Of a stretch of DNA of 64,000 nt, positions 32,962 to 43,660 are shown in pieces. The notes below the pieces were generated by a model. That model searched no databases and had not been told where the DNA came from. It was given only the letters and a program-made list of their open reading frames with translations. The stretch is from contig NC_012872.2 of assembly GCF_000003195.3 (NCBI RefSeq), positions 57,145,695-57,209,694 on the forward strand. The letters are read 5' to 3'. The DNA comes from Sorghum bicolor (taxonomy: Eukaryota > Streptophyta > Magnoliopsida > Poales > Poaceae). The position numbers and the translations under genes are program-made. Every line of letters begins with the position of its first letter. Positions within the stretch are counted from its first letter, which is position 1.

Positions 32962-35908
32962 TCATCTTGAAAAACTAAAGACATCTTTTGCACCCTCGTA
33001 GTTCTCAACAGTTTCAGGACTCGCTAGTCCTGTTCTTTCCTCGTATTTCTTCTCTAGGTTCTTTTTTTGGTTAAAAAGAAAGTAAGTAAAAAGGAAAGAG
33101 CTATGAATTAATGTACCAAAATTTGTAAAATAAATATGAATTTTTGGTTATACGAAAGGCAGCTTAAGCTGACGTCATAATGAAATGGATGAGGTATACA
33201 TGCAGACTAGGAATCTTATGAGTATTAGGTTGAAGGTTCAAAATCATGCACTTACATCCAAGGGGAATGATATATGCTAAAAATGTAAATTAGAACCCAC
33301 AATGATAACAGCTAATACAAAATTAAAAAAACAACAACTTAAATGCACTCAAAACCACTGCTAACCTTCAGTTCCTCACGTACGGTTTCAAGAACATCCA
33401 TTGTCATTCTATCAAAGAAAAGAATCCCCTGCAAATCCCAAACAATCATTAAGAATCATGGTGATAACCCACCGGTCAAATAGGCATAGCTTGATGACAT
33501 ATTCCCTTCATTTTGTTAATCTGCAATTACAGTATTGGCCCTTGCATGCAAGTTACAACTTAAACCACTAACTTCTATCATATTAAACCTATCATATTTT
33601 TGAACTTCCTTCTATGGCCCTCAAACGAACTTTCATTCATTCTATGGCCTTCCGTCCGATTTCAGCACTTAACGGTGTTAAGTGGAGGCTAAAAAGACCA
33701 TAATGCCCCTGGCGTGAAAAAAAAATCGCAAACTTTGGTTTGTTTCTTGTATCTTTTGAGTAATAGTAAACAAATAAATTGACAATTTAGACATTATAAC
33801 AGTACATATTTGGATCACAGTAAATATTTGGACAGCATAATAGTACAGTATGTGCTAAAAAATTTCATTTATACAAGAAACAAACAAAACTTTTGCGAAA
33901 AAAATTCACGCCAGGGGCATTACGGTCTTTTTACCCTCCACTTAACACCGTTAAGTGCTGAAAACGGACGGAAGGTCATAGAAGGAATGAAAATTCGTTT
34001 GAGGGCCATAGAAGGAAGTTAACAAAAAGGGCCATACAAGGAAGAGCCATTTTTTTTAGGGCCATACAAGTAAATCTCTCTATTAGATATTACAAAGCAA
34101 CAGAAAAAATAAATTTCAGTAATATCAATTTTGCATGCCCAATCTAGGCGTCTTTTGTGTAATGCTGGTTAAATCTGAAAGTACCTGACAGGAAGGAACT
34201 CTAGGATGACTTAAATTTGCATCCAGAGTTAGTATGTAACAGCAAATGAAAATTAGCATATATGAATATCACAAGGATGTATTTCTTAAAAAACGTGTAG
34301 ATTGATTATGATATTAAGTGTACTTCCATATTTCCGTTTGGCATCAACTAAAAGTCCATTGGGTTCTCATTTAAACAGAATGAACATATCCCTCCATCAT
34401 GACAATCAACAAATCATGAATCATCAGTTTGTTGTGGACCATTGCATATGCTAGAGACAAAAGGATACCCTAACTCAAAGCGTTGCTGGAAAACCTATGT
34501 GCATGGACCTGACAATTCGCTCAGATACATACCAGCAAATGATCAAACTCATGCTGGAAAACTCTTGCAGGTAGACCAGATAATTTTACTTTGATCTTAG
34601 CCCCTGTAACATCTTGAGCTTCAATTTTCACGCTTTCTGGTCTCTGCAAGAGCACAATGGCCACTAAGTTAGCTTTGTTCATCAATTGTGCACTCTTCGG
34701 TTGGCATATATACGGAGGCTGACAATTGCAATACAAATTACCCAAATCACATACTAAGTTAGCATGTCAAAACCATGTAACAAGTGGCGAAATAAATCAT
34801 AAATGTGACACAAATTACGCAAAATATTATTATAGTAAGCATCACACTAAGGTCAAATAAAGAACAGTTAAGGTCTTATACAATGTATAAAAGAATTTGT
34901 ACGGCAAACTATTCTTACCAGCACATTGCCATATATTCCAGGAAACGATAAGCACCCTTCTTCAAACACAAGCAATCGTTTCGCGGACTTGTATACCACT
35001 GGGTTGACAAGAACAATCTCCTCTCCTTCCCCCTTCACCCCAGCAGGATTGAATACCATAAGCTGCACATTTACTCCAACTTGTGGTGCTGAGAGACCAA
35101 TGCCATCGGTCCTGTACAAAATCCAACTATTTAACTGAACCAGTACAGCTTCTAATAAGTCCGGCATAGTTATATCTCAAATCACCACAGGCAGCCATAT
35201 TATTGGGTGTCAATCGGCTTTTCATTAAATAAAGTTCTCATCAACGTAGCAACTACCCACCATTTCCTTACCCTCAATTCTCTAGTCATATGGGAATTCA
35301 GTGAAAATAACCCCTAGCTGAGTAAATTATAGCATGCATCCAATGAAAGCATAGGCACTCATATTTCTTTGAAACGGCAGAAAATTGAACTGTTGCAACA
35401 CATTTACAAAGTGAAAACAGACGTGCTGCAAGGCTCAGAATCCGCACTCACTTGTACATAACGTCGAACATCTCATCGGCCAGGGCGCGGAGGTTGGCAT
35501 CGAACGCGTTGATGCGCTTGTTGCGCGCGCGCAGGATGGGGTCGGGGTATTTGACTACCTCGAGTGGCGATTCGAACCGGAGGTCAGTAGCTACAAACCG
35601 TGAACAGAACATCAACGAAGTAATAATAACTAAGATAAGTCGAGAGAGAGCAAACGCGAAGTTGTCTAGTAGGCGGAGGGCTTGAGGTGAGGGGGAGAAG
35701 GCGGCGGCGGCGGCTAACCCGTGGCGAAGTCTTCGGCGAGCGGGTCCGCGGCGGTGGAGGAGCCTAAGCCGCGGCGTGCGCGTGCGACGAGGGGCATGGC
35801 CGGGCCAGCGCGGCGCAGGGGTAGGGGCAGCGCTCCGGAGCGCGCGGCCAGGAGCGGGCGAGAGGAGGCCAATAAGGTGCGGAGGCGCGGGCAGAGGCCA
35901 GCGGCCAT
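32962..35908 (-). CDS. PDF1B: Peptide deformylase, organellar PDF1B type (6 coding exons)
   Basis: Coding exons on the minus strand are 35908-35719, 35590-35452, 35111-34919, 34643-34533, 33428-33366 and 33060-32962. The introns have GT-AG borders and the frame is 795 bases (264 residues). The enzyme removes the formyl group from the initiator Met of proteins made in chloroplasts and mitochondria. All three metal-site motifs are present: GIGLSAPQ (113-120), EGCLS (161-165, ligand Cys163) and QHEFDH (204-209, ligands His205 and His209, catalytic Glu206). The sequence follows plant PDF1B closely around YPDPILRARNKRI and GILFFDRM. The N-terminal ~60 residues are rich in Arg, Ala and Ser and lack acidic residues early on, as in an organelle transit peptide. 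One oddity: the residue after DHL is Leu where Glu is usual. The last intron ends at AAAG rather than CAG, so the exon 6 start is slightly less sure. Intron 4 carries a foldback element. Confidence 0.92.
33602..34021. mobile_element. Foldback element in deformylase intron 4
   Basis: Two arms of about 150 bases, 33602-33754 and 33871-34021, are nearly perfect inverted repeats. Paired blocks include CTTCCTTCTATGGCCCTCAA with its complement, CACTTAACGGTGTTAAGTG-like palindromes, and GCCCCTGGCGTGAA with its complement. The ~116-base AT-rich loop contains no ORF. The shape suggests a non-autonomous foldback or Mutator-related element. A transcript across it would fold into a long hairpin. Confidence 0.8.
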
Positions 35909-36122
35909 GGGAGCGGCGCCTTCTCCCTTCGGCTTCGATTTTTTTGGGCGTCCGGCAAGAGGCGGTGAGGAGTGGCCGGAGCCGGGAGGGTGGGCTGAGC
36001 GAGGACGCCGCGAGAGGTAAGACGCCCTCGTGGGTTCGTGCGCGTGGCTCGCGCCTGACACCTCTGACTGCCGAACGATCGTCATCGGACGGCCACCAAC
36101 TCGCCACAGTGTGACTGGGCAA

Positions 36123-36806
36123 GTGGGGCCCGGGCCCACTCCCAGTCGCTCGTCCTCGTCTGGCCGAAGTCCATTTTCGTTTCGTTGGGCTCTACAGATT
36201 TAGGAAATACAGCCTAATAAGATGTGGAACATGGCTGGGCCCAATATACTCCCGAAGGTGAATTTTCATTTGTTGGGCTCTACAAATTTACAGCCCAACA
36301 TTTTCCATGTTCAGTTCAACAGAACAGCTCCTCGCAGTCGCAGGTGATAGACTGATAGATAGTACTCCCCTACATCCCAAAAAAAAGATGCAATTTTGTT
36401 CAAAAAAAAAGATGCAATTTTAAGTTCGAATGGATCAAATTCTCTTAAGTTTAACTAAATCTAAAAAATCAACATTTATGTATTTAAATAAATTTACTAT
36501 GAAAACATATCTCATAATAACTAATTCAATATATACCTAATGTTAAAGAGCAAAAAAAACTATTCTGTTTTTTGTCCACCTCTTCTGTGACTAATAATTC
36601 GTTAATGGTAATATGATATGAAAAATACCCAAAGCTTTATGAGGTAACCTGAATAAGAATTTCTACACCAATCCTGTCATGTTGGGTTCTTGTCTTGAGT
36701 AGTCTGATGTAGGAGTACTAATCTAAATAAAATAATAATAATAAATAAAAATTAGGCTAATATAAATTAGACAAAGCCAATTTTTTTCTCAACGGGAGTG
36801 GTCTTC
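36123..36806. other. Intergenic region with Stowaway fragment
   Basis: Upstream of the deformylase. About 36363-36560 begins ACTCCCCTACATCCCAAAA and has the AT-rich interior of a Stowaway element, but I cannot find the right end. No gene. Confidence 0.4.
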
Positions 36807-37150
36807 GGCTTTGTTTAGTTTCAAATTTTTTGGCAAAATGAGCACTGTCGCAATTTCGTTTGTATTTAACAAATATTGTCCAATTATTGATTAACTAAGT
36901 TTAAAAGATTTGTCTCACAAATTATAGGCAAATTGTGTAATTAATTATTGTTTTTATCTATATTTAATGCTCTATGCATGTACCGTAAGATTTCATGTGC
37001 ATGAAATCTGGAAAATTTTGCAAAATTTAGGGGGTGTTTGGGACTGCTCTGCTCCACGTTTTTCAGCTCCGCTCCACGTTTTTTAGCCAAACGGTTTCAG
37101 CTCCACGCACTCAGTTCGAGGAAAAAGGGTGGAGTTGTGAGAGCACCTGA

Positions 37151-37955
37151 GGCTGTCTCCAACAGAGCAGCCAAAGCATGACCCAAACGCATTTTAGGTA
37201 GTGCATAGTGTTTTGGGTATCAAAAAATAGTCTCCAACAACATATGCAAATAGAACACCCATTTTGGGTAGCAGCTGAGCAAGAACGCAAATATGCGTCC
37301 TCTCTCTCCCGCGGATGCAATCCTGTTGCGCCAGTAGTGGTGGGCCCAGACGTCGAGATGGAGACAACGATGACAACACGCCGGAGGTTGGCCGCGCTGC
37401 AGCGGTGCCGGTGCTCCTCCGTGCGTCTCCGTTCGTCTCGGCGAAGCTCCTCCGTGCATCTCGGCGAAGCTCCCCACGCGCTCGCCTACGCCGGCCGCCC
37501 GAAGCTCCCCACGCGCCCGCCCGCGCGGCGGCCGGCCGGAGGTCACCCGCGTGGCGGCGGGCCGAAGCTCCTCCGTGTGGTCACAGCGAAGCTCTCCCAT
37601 GCACTTGCTCGTGCGCTCAGGCCAAATCTGGCCCACACCTTCTTTCTCGGCGAGCTTGGTCGCAGTCGCTTCCTCTTCTCCAGCAAGCTCGTGGGCGAGG
37701 AGGGGGTGGGCGGCGCATGCAGTCGCTTCCTCTTCTCCAGCAAGCTCGTGGGCGAGGAGGGGGTGGGCGGCGCATGCAGAGAGGCGAGAAGCAGGAAGGG
37801 AGTTTTGCGGACCAGGGAGGAAGACGAGTGGACAGGGCTCTCTTTGCCTTCCGGCTGTTGGAAAATAAAGTTTTTGGGTCCGTAACCCATTCGCTGTGCA
37901 GGACCTAAATCCTGGAATGGGTCGCCATTTTGCCTTTTCGCTGTTGGAGTCAGTC
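37151..37955. mobile_element. Inner MITE of the nest, with GC-rich cargo
   Basis: An 805-bp element starting GGCTGTCTCCAACAGAG and ending CGCTGTTGGAGTCAGTC (imperfect inverted repeats), flanked by TGA and TAA, probably a mutated TAA duplication. AT-rich ends surround a GC-rich core (about 37330-37860) open in several frames on both strands. The composition is like grass first exons, so it may be captured host gene sequence, but I recognise no domain. Confidence 0.7.
37662..37775. repeat. Perfect 57-bp tandem duplication inside the inner MITE
   Basis: Copies at 37662-37718 and 37719-37775 are identical by eye. The unit begins GCAGTCGCTTCCTCTTCTCC. Its length is a multiple of three, so any frame through it is preserved and duplicates 19 residues. 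Confidence 0.9.
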
Positions 37956-38070
37956 TAAAAAGGTACTACACAAACTCCATTTTTTTGTGGAGCTGCTCTA
38001 CAGTAGAGTTTGTGGAGCAGAGTTTGTGGAGCGGTCCCAAACACCCCCTTATTATAAACTAAACAAGGCC

Positions 38071-38909
38071 TTCGTCGTCGTCCATCCGTCTGTCGCTAAG
38101 TGTTTTGCGGCCAATTTCACACCCATTAATTCACATCACATTATTGCAGAATAGAGCTTTGGACGATGCTCGGAATCTACAATTGTCTCGGCTTTTTTAC
38201 GCCCCGGGTTAAAAAGACCTTTAGTCCCGGCCCGTAACACGTGTTGGGACTAAAAAGACTTTTTTTGCACCTCAAGTAATTTTTTTATAAAAAAACTCCA
38301 TGCACATAAAGCTACTCCGTACCGCTCTAATCTATCTCGACATGTGAAGTTGACCTACTATCTGTATCGAACTCCAATCTACCATGACATATGGAGTTGA
38401 CTCACTATCATAGGCAAACAGGAAGGAAGACTAGCTATATATGTGTCGACGTAAGCAAGTTCGTATGGTTATGGAGACAAGTCAACGGTTACACTTACAC
38501 CGAAGCTATATGGGTTTAATTAAATTTATGACATGTTCATCTACAGTCCATTTAGAACACTTGACGATAGTTTCAAACTTTCGATCAGTTCATAAATGAA
38601 TTAGTCTATATTATATTTATATATTTATTATCTATTAAGCACATAGAGCATTTTATTAGTATGTTACTCACTCACATGCCTATATAAGTTAGAGCAATGT
38701 ATCTAGATATAGCATGACAGTGCAAAGTACTATCCCAAAACGAATATGATTGTTAGATAAATCATTAATCCTCTTATGCTCATACAAGTTAGAGTGGCTA
38801 GAATAGTCGATGCATAGCAAAGAGTCCAGTTCGAAGATGAATTCGAACACATGACGTGATTATTAATAAATCGAAGCTATAAGTCGACAAGATGACCGTA
38901 TAACATGTG
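38071..38909. other. Intergenic region with MITE fragment
   Basis: About 38205-38260 contains CCTTTAGTCCCGG and GGGACTAAAAAGAC, inverted termini of a common grass DNA-element family; the element is incomplete. The rest is AT-rich with no gene. Confidence 0.4.
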
Positions 38910-38911
38910 TA

Positions 38912-39350
38912 CTCCCTCCATATCATAATTAGATGACGTTTAGGATATAAGTACGATTACTAAGAGATGATTAATTAATTAAGGGTTAGTTTTCCTATTT
39001 TGCCCTTATTAATTACAGTGAAGGTGCCAATTATACAACAATCCATTCCTGAGGCATGAGCTCCATGGTTCCATCTCTAGCAGCCACGGTATTTTTTGTT
39101 GCCACAATTTTTGCATGGCGACTTCGGCACTACGCACCACCTCGTCCGAATCCTGCATGACGGAGAGCAGCGGCGGCAATCTCTTCAATCGAGGAGACCA
39201 TTCATGCGAACGGGCGGCCATGCGAACATGTGGCGTGTGTGCGTGGCTAGGGGTAATCGTGTCCAAAGTTAACCTTGATTCTGTGAACGACATGTTTTGT
39301 CGCAAACAGTCTGACCTCCAGAACGTCATCAATTTAAGATACGGAGGGAG
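38912..39350. mobile_element. Stowaway-like MITE, long form
   Basis: A 439-bp element flanked by TA (38910-38911 and 39351-39352). It begins CTCCCTCCATATCATAATT, then AGATGACGTT; it ends with the complement, AACGTCATCAATTTAAGATA then CGGAGGGAG. The inverted repeat runs about 30 bases. The core (about 39060-39300) is GC-richer than most Stowaway elements and could be cargo. A second decayed Stowaway end follows at about 39420-39440. Confidence 0.75.
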
Positions 39351-39759
39351 TACAATAGTAATTTTTTTTAATATATATTTAGTTAAATTTAAAATAGTTT
39401 GACTTAAAGAATCCCCATATTTTTAGGACGGAGGGCCGGGGTAGCGTTCATCCCTTTTTTTTCTGAAAAAATGATAATCGGTTTTCTTCCACCAACAAAA
39501 CGTGCACTACACGTACGCCGGTAGCACCGCAGGGGCCCGCCAGGCAGCCACGTACGTTCTTCTTCGAGTCACAATCTCAGCACTCTCGGCGATGGATCAT
39601 TCATCCCTTCTGGAACTGGAAACCCCTCCACCACGGATCGGGCTAGCTGGTGGTTGCCAGTAGCCTAACCGATATTATTACCAGTTCCATGAGTGGGGCT
39701 CGGTGGAATCACTTCCATTTTCAGGAAGCTACGGCACGACGAGGCAGGAGTAGGATGAT

Positions 39760-40035
39760 GCGACGTGATCAAGCGATGCGAGGGTAAACACCCGGCTGGG
39801 AGAGCTACGCGTGTACTACAGGCTTGCTGTGCACGTGATGGAAACCGACTCGTGCCGTCGTCGCGCCGATCCGTCGCGCGGGCACCGATCGAAAGCGAGA
39901 GCCGGCCTACGACGCACCACGCTCTCGGCCGATGTGTGATCAGTGATCACTGGTGTGCTTACGCGATCGATCGATGCATGAGACTCCAGCTAGTGTTGAG
40001 TGTTCTACTTTCGCTGGTAAGCTGCGAGAAAGGAA
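39760..40035. repeat. Diverged direct repeat, copy A (copy B at 40640-40975)
   Basis: Shared ordered blocks with 40640-40975: GCGATGCGAGG, CTGGGAGAGCTACGC, GTGCACGTG/ATGCACGTG, CGCGCCGATCCGTCGCGC, CACCGA, and a final CTGCGAGRAAGG-like block. The order is conserved with small insertions between, so this is an old local duplication of about 300 bases. Confidence 0.65.
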
Positions 40036-40639
40036 AATACGTATTCAGCTTGATCGCTTAGTTAGTTATTATTTACTCATTCGTTCCTTCCGAGCAGTTC
40101 TGAGCTGGACTAGTTGTACGCGTCGGGAGCAGCGCCTCAAACGAAAGCAGCATTTATCTTTCTTTCTTTTTTTTTTCTGATTATTTATCGCCGGTTCGTC
40201 GTCGATGGTGAAATAGGACATGATGAAGCTTATCCTATCACTGTTTATTTTCACCGTGAAAAAGGGTAAAACTGACGGTGGAAGTGATTTTAGACTCAGT
40301 GGTGATGAACTTTGTGAAACAGTGGTTCCATCGTAACCAACCAATTTTAATTAGATTCTTTTTTTTTTTGGATTGCAGGTGCACGTCTCAGTCGACAATA
40401 TATTCATCCATGCATGCGGCTGATCCGCCCGGAGCTGATATATGATGAGCTGTGGAGCTCGTCTCCCCTCTCCGCCTCCTGAATCCGGATCAGGCAGGTG
40501 GCCTAACCAGCTCCAAGGATTAGCTAGGCTAGGCGGCGCGCGTCACGCACTTCCGTAGGTATGCAATCGCACGAGGCTCCTCCCGCCCCCGCTAGTAAAC
40601 ATGCACAGTGCGTGGCCACATCATTCCAGGCACCAAGAC

Positions 40640-40975
40640 GTGATCCAATCGAGCGATGCGATGCGATGCGAGGCTGGCTGGCTGGGACTGGGAGAGCTAC
40701 GCCTATACGCAATTGTATGGGATATATAGGGCGCTATGCACGTGGCGACCATGGGAGCAGATGAGTCGTCGTCGCCGCGCGCGCGCCGATCCGTCGCGCA
40801 CCGAATACGAGAGCCTCTACGCCGTGCTACTGTACTACTCTGCCGGGCCGTGCCAGCCCGTTGCTCATCTTTAGCTACGATCACTGATGTGCTGCGCTTG
40901 CATGAGCTAAGATTACAGGCTTACAGCTGTGTGCATGTGCTCTTCATTCCACTAGCATGCTGCGAGGAGAAGTGC
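40640..40975. repeat. Diverged direct repeat, copy B (copy A at 39760-40035)
   Basis: Same ordered blocks as copy A. It also has an expanded GCGATGCGATGCGATGCGAGG run at about 40653-40672 (given as motif GCGATGCGAT...). No ORF is conserved between the copies. Confidence 0.65.
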
Positions 40976-41050
40976 TGATCTCAATCCGATGCTATCTACA
41001 CTCTACAGTAGTTCTGAGTTTGCACAAAAATATTTGGACACTATACAATA

Positions 41051-41233
41051 CTCCCTTCATCCACAAAAGAGTCAATTTCTAGAGTTGTTCTAAGTTATTT
41101 TTTTTTAAAAAAAAAATTGACCGAATTTATAGAAAAAATGCTAAGATTTATAGTATCAAATTAATATCATTAGATTCTTCATAGTTTGACTGACACAGAT
41201 TCTAAGAATTGATTCTTTCGTGGACAAAGAGAG
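41051..41233. mobile_element. Stowaway-like MITE
   Basis: Flanked by TA (41049-41050 and 41234-41235). It begins CTCCCTTCATCCACAAAAG and ends TTTCGTGGACAAAGAGAG. The inner words TCAATTTCTAGAGTT and GATTCTAAGAATTGA are also complementary. Confidence 0.75.
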
Positions 41234-42518
41234 TATAAAATTATGACTTGTTTGGTCCTAATATAGAAAACTTGAATTGGCTGACCTGTTTTTTTTTTTT
41301 TTGGAGGATTGAATTGGATAGTTCACAGCTGATAGTTAGCTACCACAGTTAGCAGTTCAAGCTTTTCTGCAGTTGAATGTTGAATTGGCTGATTTTTTTT
41401 TTGAACTCTAAAAAAACTGGGGTTGGGACGATCTTGTAATTTTTCTCTATGTGATCCATGGTTTCGAGTTGACTTAGGCTATGTTTCGTACGTTCAACTT
41501 TCTGAAAAGTGTTTTTATATTGTAACGTTAACAAAATAGATAGAACCTAATGTTGCTTTTCGAAAAATGTATTTATGTAGTATAATTTTTCACATCTCCT
41601 TATACCTATGCTAGAAATAGCCCTATGCAACTAGTGATGCCAGAAACCAGGAAAAGAAGAGCGGCGCAAGTTGAGGATTCGCTTCCAATTCAATAAAGAA
41701 TCATTGTTTGTTGTACCGCACAACAAATAGAACAGACGAGAGAAGTGGCATGCACGAGAGAACCGGGGGTAAAAAACAACCGTGTGTGGTGAGCTCCAAA
41801 ATGATGCTTCCCATTGTGGCACTGAGAGCAGTTTCTATTTTTATAGTTGGGGCTCATTTTCTTCCTTTTGGCGTCACCATGTAGTGGAGAGCCTTGGACT
41901 CTATTTCTAGCTTTCAGCTTGTACCTTCTTTAGATGAGTGAAAATAAATACTTCATCAGTTCTATAAAAAGTGTCATTCTCACTTTCTAAAAAGTAAAAA
42001 AAAAAACTTAACCAAATACATATATAAGAAAATATTAATATTTATAATATATAATTAATATCATTAGATGATCAATCTTTGAATATATTTTCATAAAAAT
42101 ATTAAGATGTTGTTAAATCTAGCTAGACTTAAAAAGTTTGACCAACATGAATACTGTAGCGATATTTCTTTAGAGGCCGGAGGAATAGATGTTTCACAAT
42201 TGTTTCAAGGGAGGTAAAGAAAGACGATAGATTTTATATATAGTTATTCAATCAAATAGTTTACAACGTTTTTCATAATATATACTGGCTCAATATATCA
42301 TCGCTAAACCAAAATAGAATCAGACTTGTGTGCTTCCGCAAATGGAAGTGCCTCAAAACGAAAGCAGCCTTTCTCCTTTCCCAATCGAGACAAAGGCTTC
42401 GCACATCACAGGCCGCAAAGAGCTAGTGGTTCAAACAAGAGCATGTGCGTGACAACACGTACACGCGTACCGAGTACCGACCCACGCGCGCCACGTACAC
42501 TAGCCCGGCCGGCTCGCC
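41234..42518. other. Intergenic region upstream of MYB gene, with Stowaway-like fragment
   Basis: About 41950-42185 begins ACTTCATCAGTTCTATAAAA and ends TAGAGGCCGGAGGAATAG, a decayed Stowaway. About 42440-42510 is rich in CACGTAC, CGCGTAC and similar ACGT-core words near the MYB promoter. No gene. Confidence 0.45.
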
Positions 42519-42527
42519 TATATATAA
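42519..42527 (+). promoter_or_regulatory. TATA box of the MYB gene
   Basis: TATATATAA 97 bases before the ATG at 42624. ACGT-core motifs that bZIP factors can bind lie 30-70 bases further upstream. Confidence 0.65.
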
Positions 42528-42623
42528 CCACCGGCGCCGAACGATCTAATCCACGAATCGCGGCGTTGTTCAATTTCGATCGACATCACAAAATCCACGC
42601 ACAAAACAAGGAGCCTATACTAG

Positions 42624-43660
42624 ATGACGACTACGACTACGAGGGTGGCCAGCAGCAGGTCGTGCGGCGGCGACGATGAGCCGGCGGTGCGCAAGGGGCC
42701 GTGGACGCTGGAGGAGGACCTCATCCTCGTCAGCTACATCTCCCAGCACGGGGAGGGCTCCTGGGACAACCTCGCGCGCTCAGCTGGTAAAGCTAGCTAG
42801 CCCCAATCGTGACCCATGATGCATTCACCAATTTCAATCCTTTGCATGCACGCATGCTTTCGTTCATGAGCATAATGATTTGAAGCTTGGTTTTATTTGC
42901 AAATGGGCGCGCAACTGAATAGTTTGTGATTTCGACGACAGGTCTGAACAGGAACGGCAAGAGCTGCAGGCTGCGGTGGCTCAACTACCTTCGGCCAGGG
43001 GTGAGGCGGGGCAGCATCACGGCGGGGGAGGACACGGTGATCCGGGAGCTCCACGCGAGGTGGGGGAACAAGTGGTCCAAGATCTCCAAGCAACTCCCCG
43101 GCCGGACCGACAACGAGATCAAGAACTACTGGAGGACCAGGATCCAGAAGAAGAAGAAGCAGCATCAGGCACCCATGGCGACGACGACGTCGACGCAGCA
43201 GCAGCAGCAGGAGCAGGAGCCGTCGACGACGACCGTCAGCTCCGGCGGCGCCACCGGGGACTACTACTGGTGCACCAAACCCGCGGACCCCGATCTTCAG
43301 CAACAGCAAGCGTACTACTGCCAGAAAGCCGCCATGGCGGCAGCTGCGACGACGAACAACGTTAACGCGGTCGCCGTCAGCAGCGAGGGCGCGGGAGCGT
43401 CGTCGCCGGCGGCGCTGACGATGAGCCAGGACAGCTCCACGGCGGCCGGAGACTGGTACACGCAGCACCAGCAGACGACGACCTACCCCTACTACTGCTC
43501 CGAGCTGAGTTTGGTTGCCGGCGGCGGCCACGGTGAAACAACGGCCGGTCTGGACGCTCTGACGATGCAGTTCTTGTCGTCACACTTCACTGCCAGCTTT
43601 TGGACCAACGGTAGTGTGGACGATTTCTGGGAGACGAAACCGATTACTGATGCGTTCTGA
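42624..43660 (+). CDS. R2R3-MYB transcription factor (2 coding exons)
   Basis: Coding exons are 42624-42786 and 42942-43660, GT-AG, 293 residues; the intron falls at the usual position inside R2 after Ala-Gly. R2 (about 24-74) has the regular tryptophans W27, W47 and W67. R3 (about 75-125) has Ile80 in place of the first Trp, as is normal for plant R2R3 proteins, then W99 and W118. The block [15 protein letters not shown] and the run [20 protein letters not shown] most resemble subgroup 20 MYBs (MYB2/62/108/112 type), which act in stress, hormone and developmental responses. The exact orthologue is inference. The C-terminus has Gln and Ser/Thr runs and an acidic, aromatic tail ([12 protein letters not shown]) of the sort used for activation. 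A nuclear protein. The ATG is the first after the TATA box and gives a short leader to R2. Confidence 0.9.

Larger units (their letters stand above)
37030..38048. mobile_element. Middle MITE of the nest (TSD TTA)
   Basis: Inserted in the outer MITE with TTA on both sides (37027-37029 and 38049-38051). The termini GGGGGTGTTTGGGACTGCTC and GAGCGGTCCCAAACACCCCC match as inverted repeats at 19 of 20 positions. Further GGAGCAGAGTTTGTGGAGC-type words fill the right arm. It was itself interrupted at 37151-37955. Confidence 0.85.
36807..38070. mobile_element. Outer MITE of a three-level nest (GGCCTTGTTTAGTT family)
   Basis: The left half, from GGCTTTGTTTAGTTTC at 36807 to 37029, and the right end, ATAAACTAAACAAGGCC at 38054-38070, are the two ends of one family member. 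It was split by the insertion at 37030-38048. The interior left half has the family phrases AAAAGATTTGTCTCACAAAT and TATATTTAATGCTC. Confidence 0.8.
39353..41048. other. Intergenic region, no gene called
   Basis: Contains a diverged direct duplication (listed separately) and poly-T runs near 40164 and 40359. ORFs are short. No domain recognised. Confidence 0.4.

Noticed and set aside
35721..36114. Plus-strand frames of 99 and 112 codons
   Set aside because: Antisense to the first exon and promoter of peptide deformylase.
37208..37908. Open frames of 225 and 197 codons on the plus strand and 138 on the minus
   Set aside because: They overlap each other in a GC-rich MITE core, run through both the MITE ends and the 57-bp repeat, and show no domain. 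Treated as element cargo.
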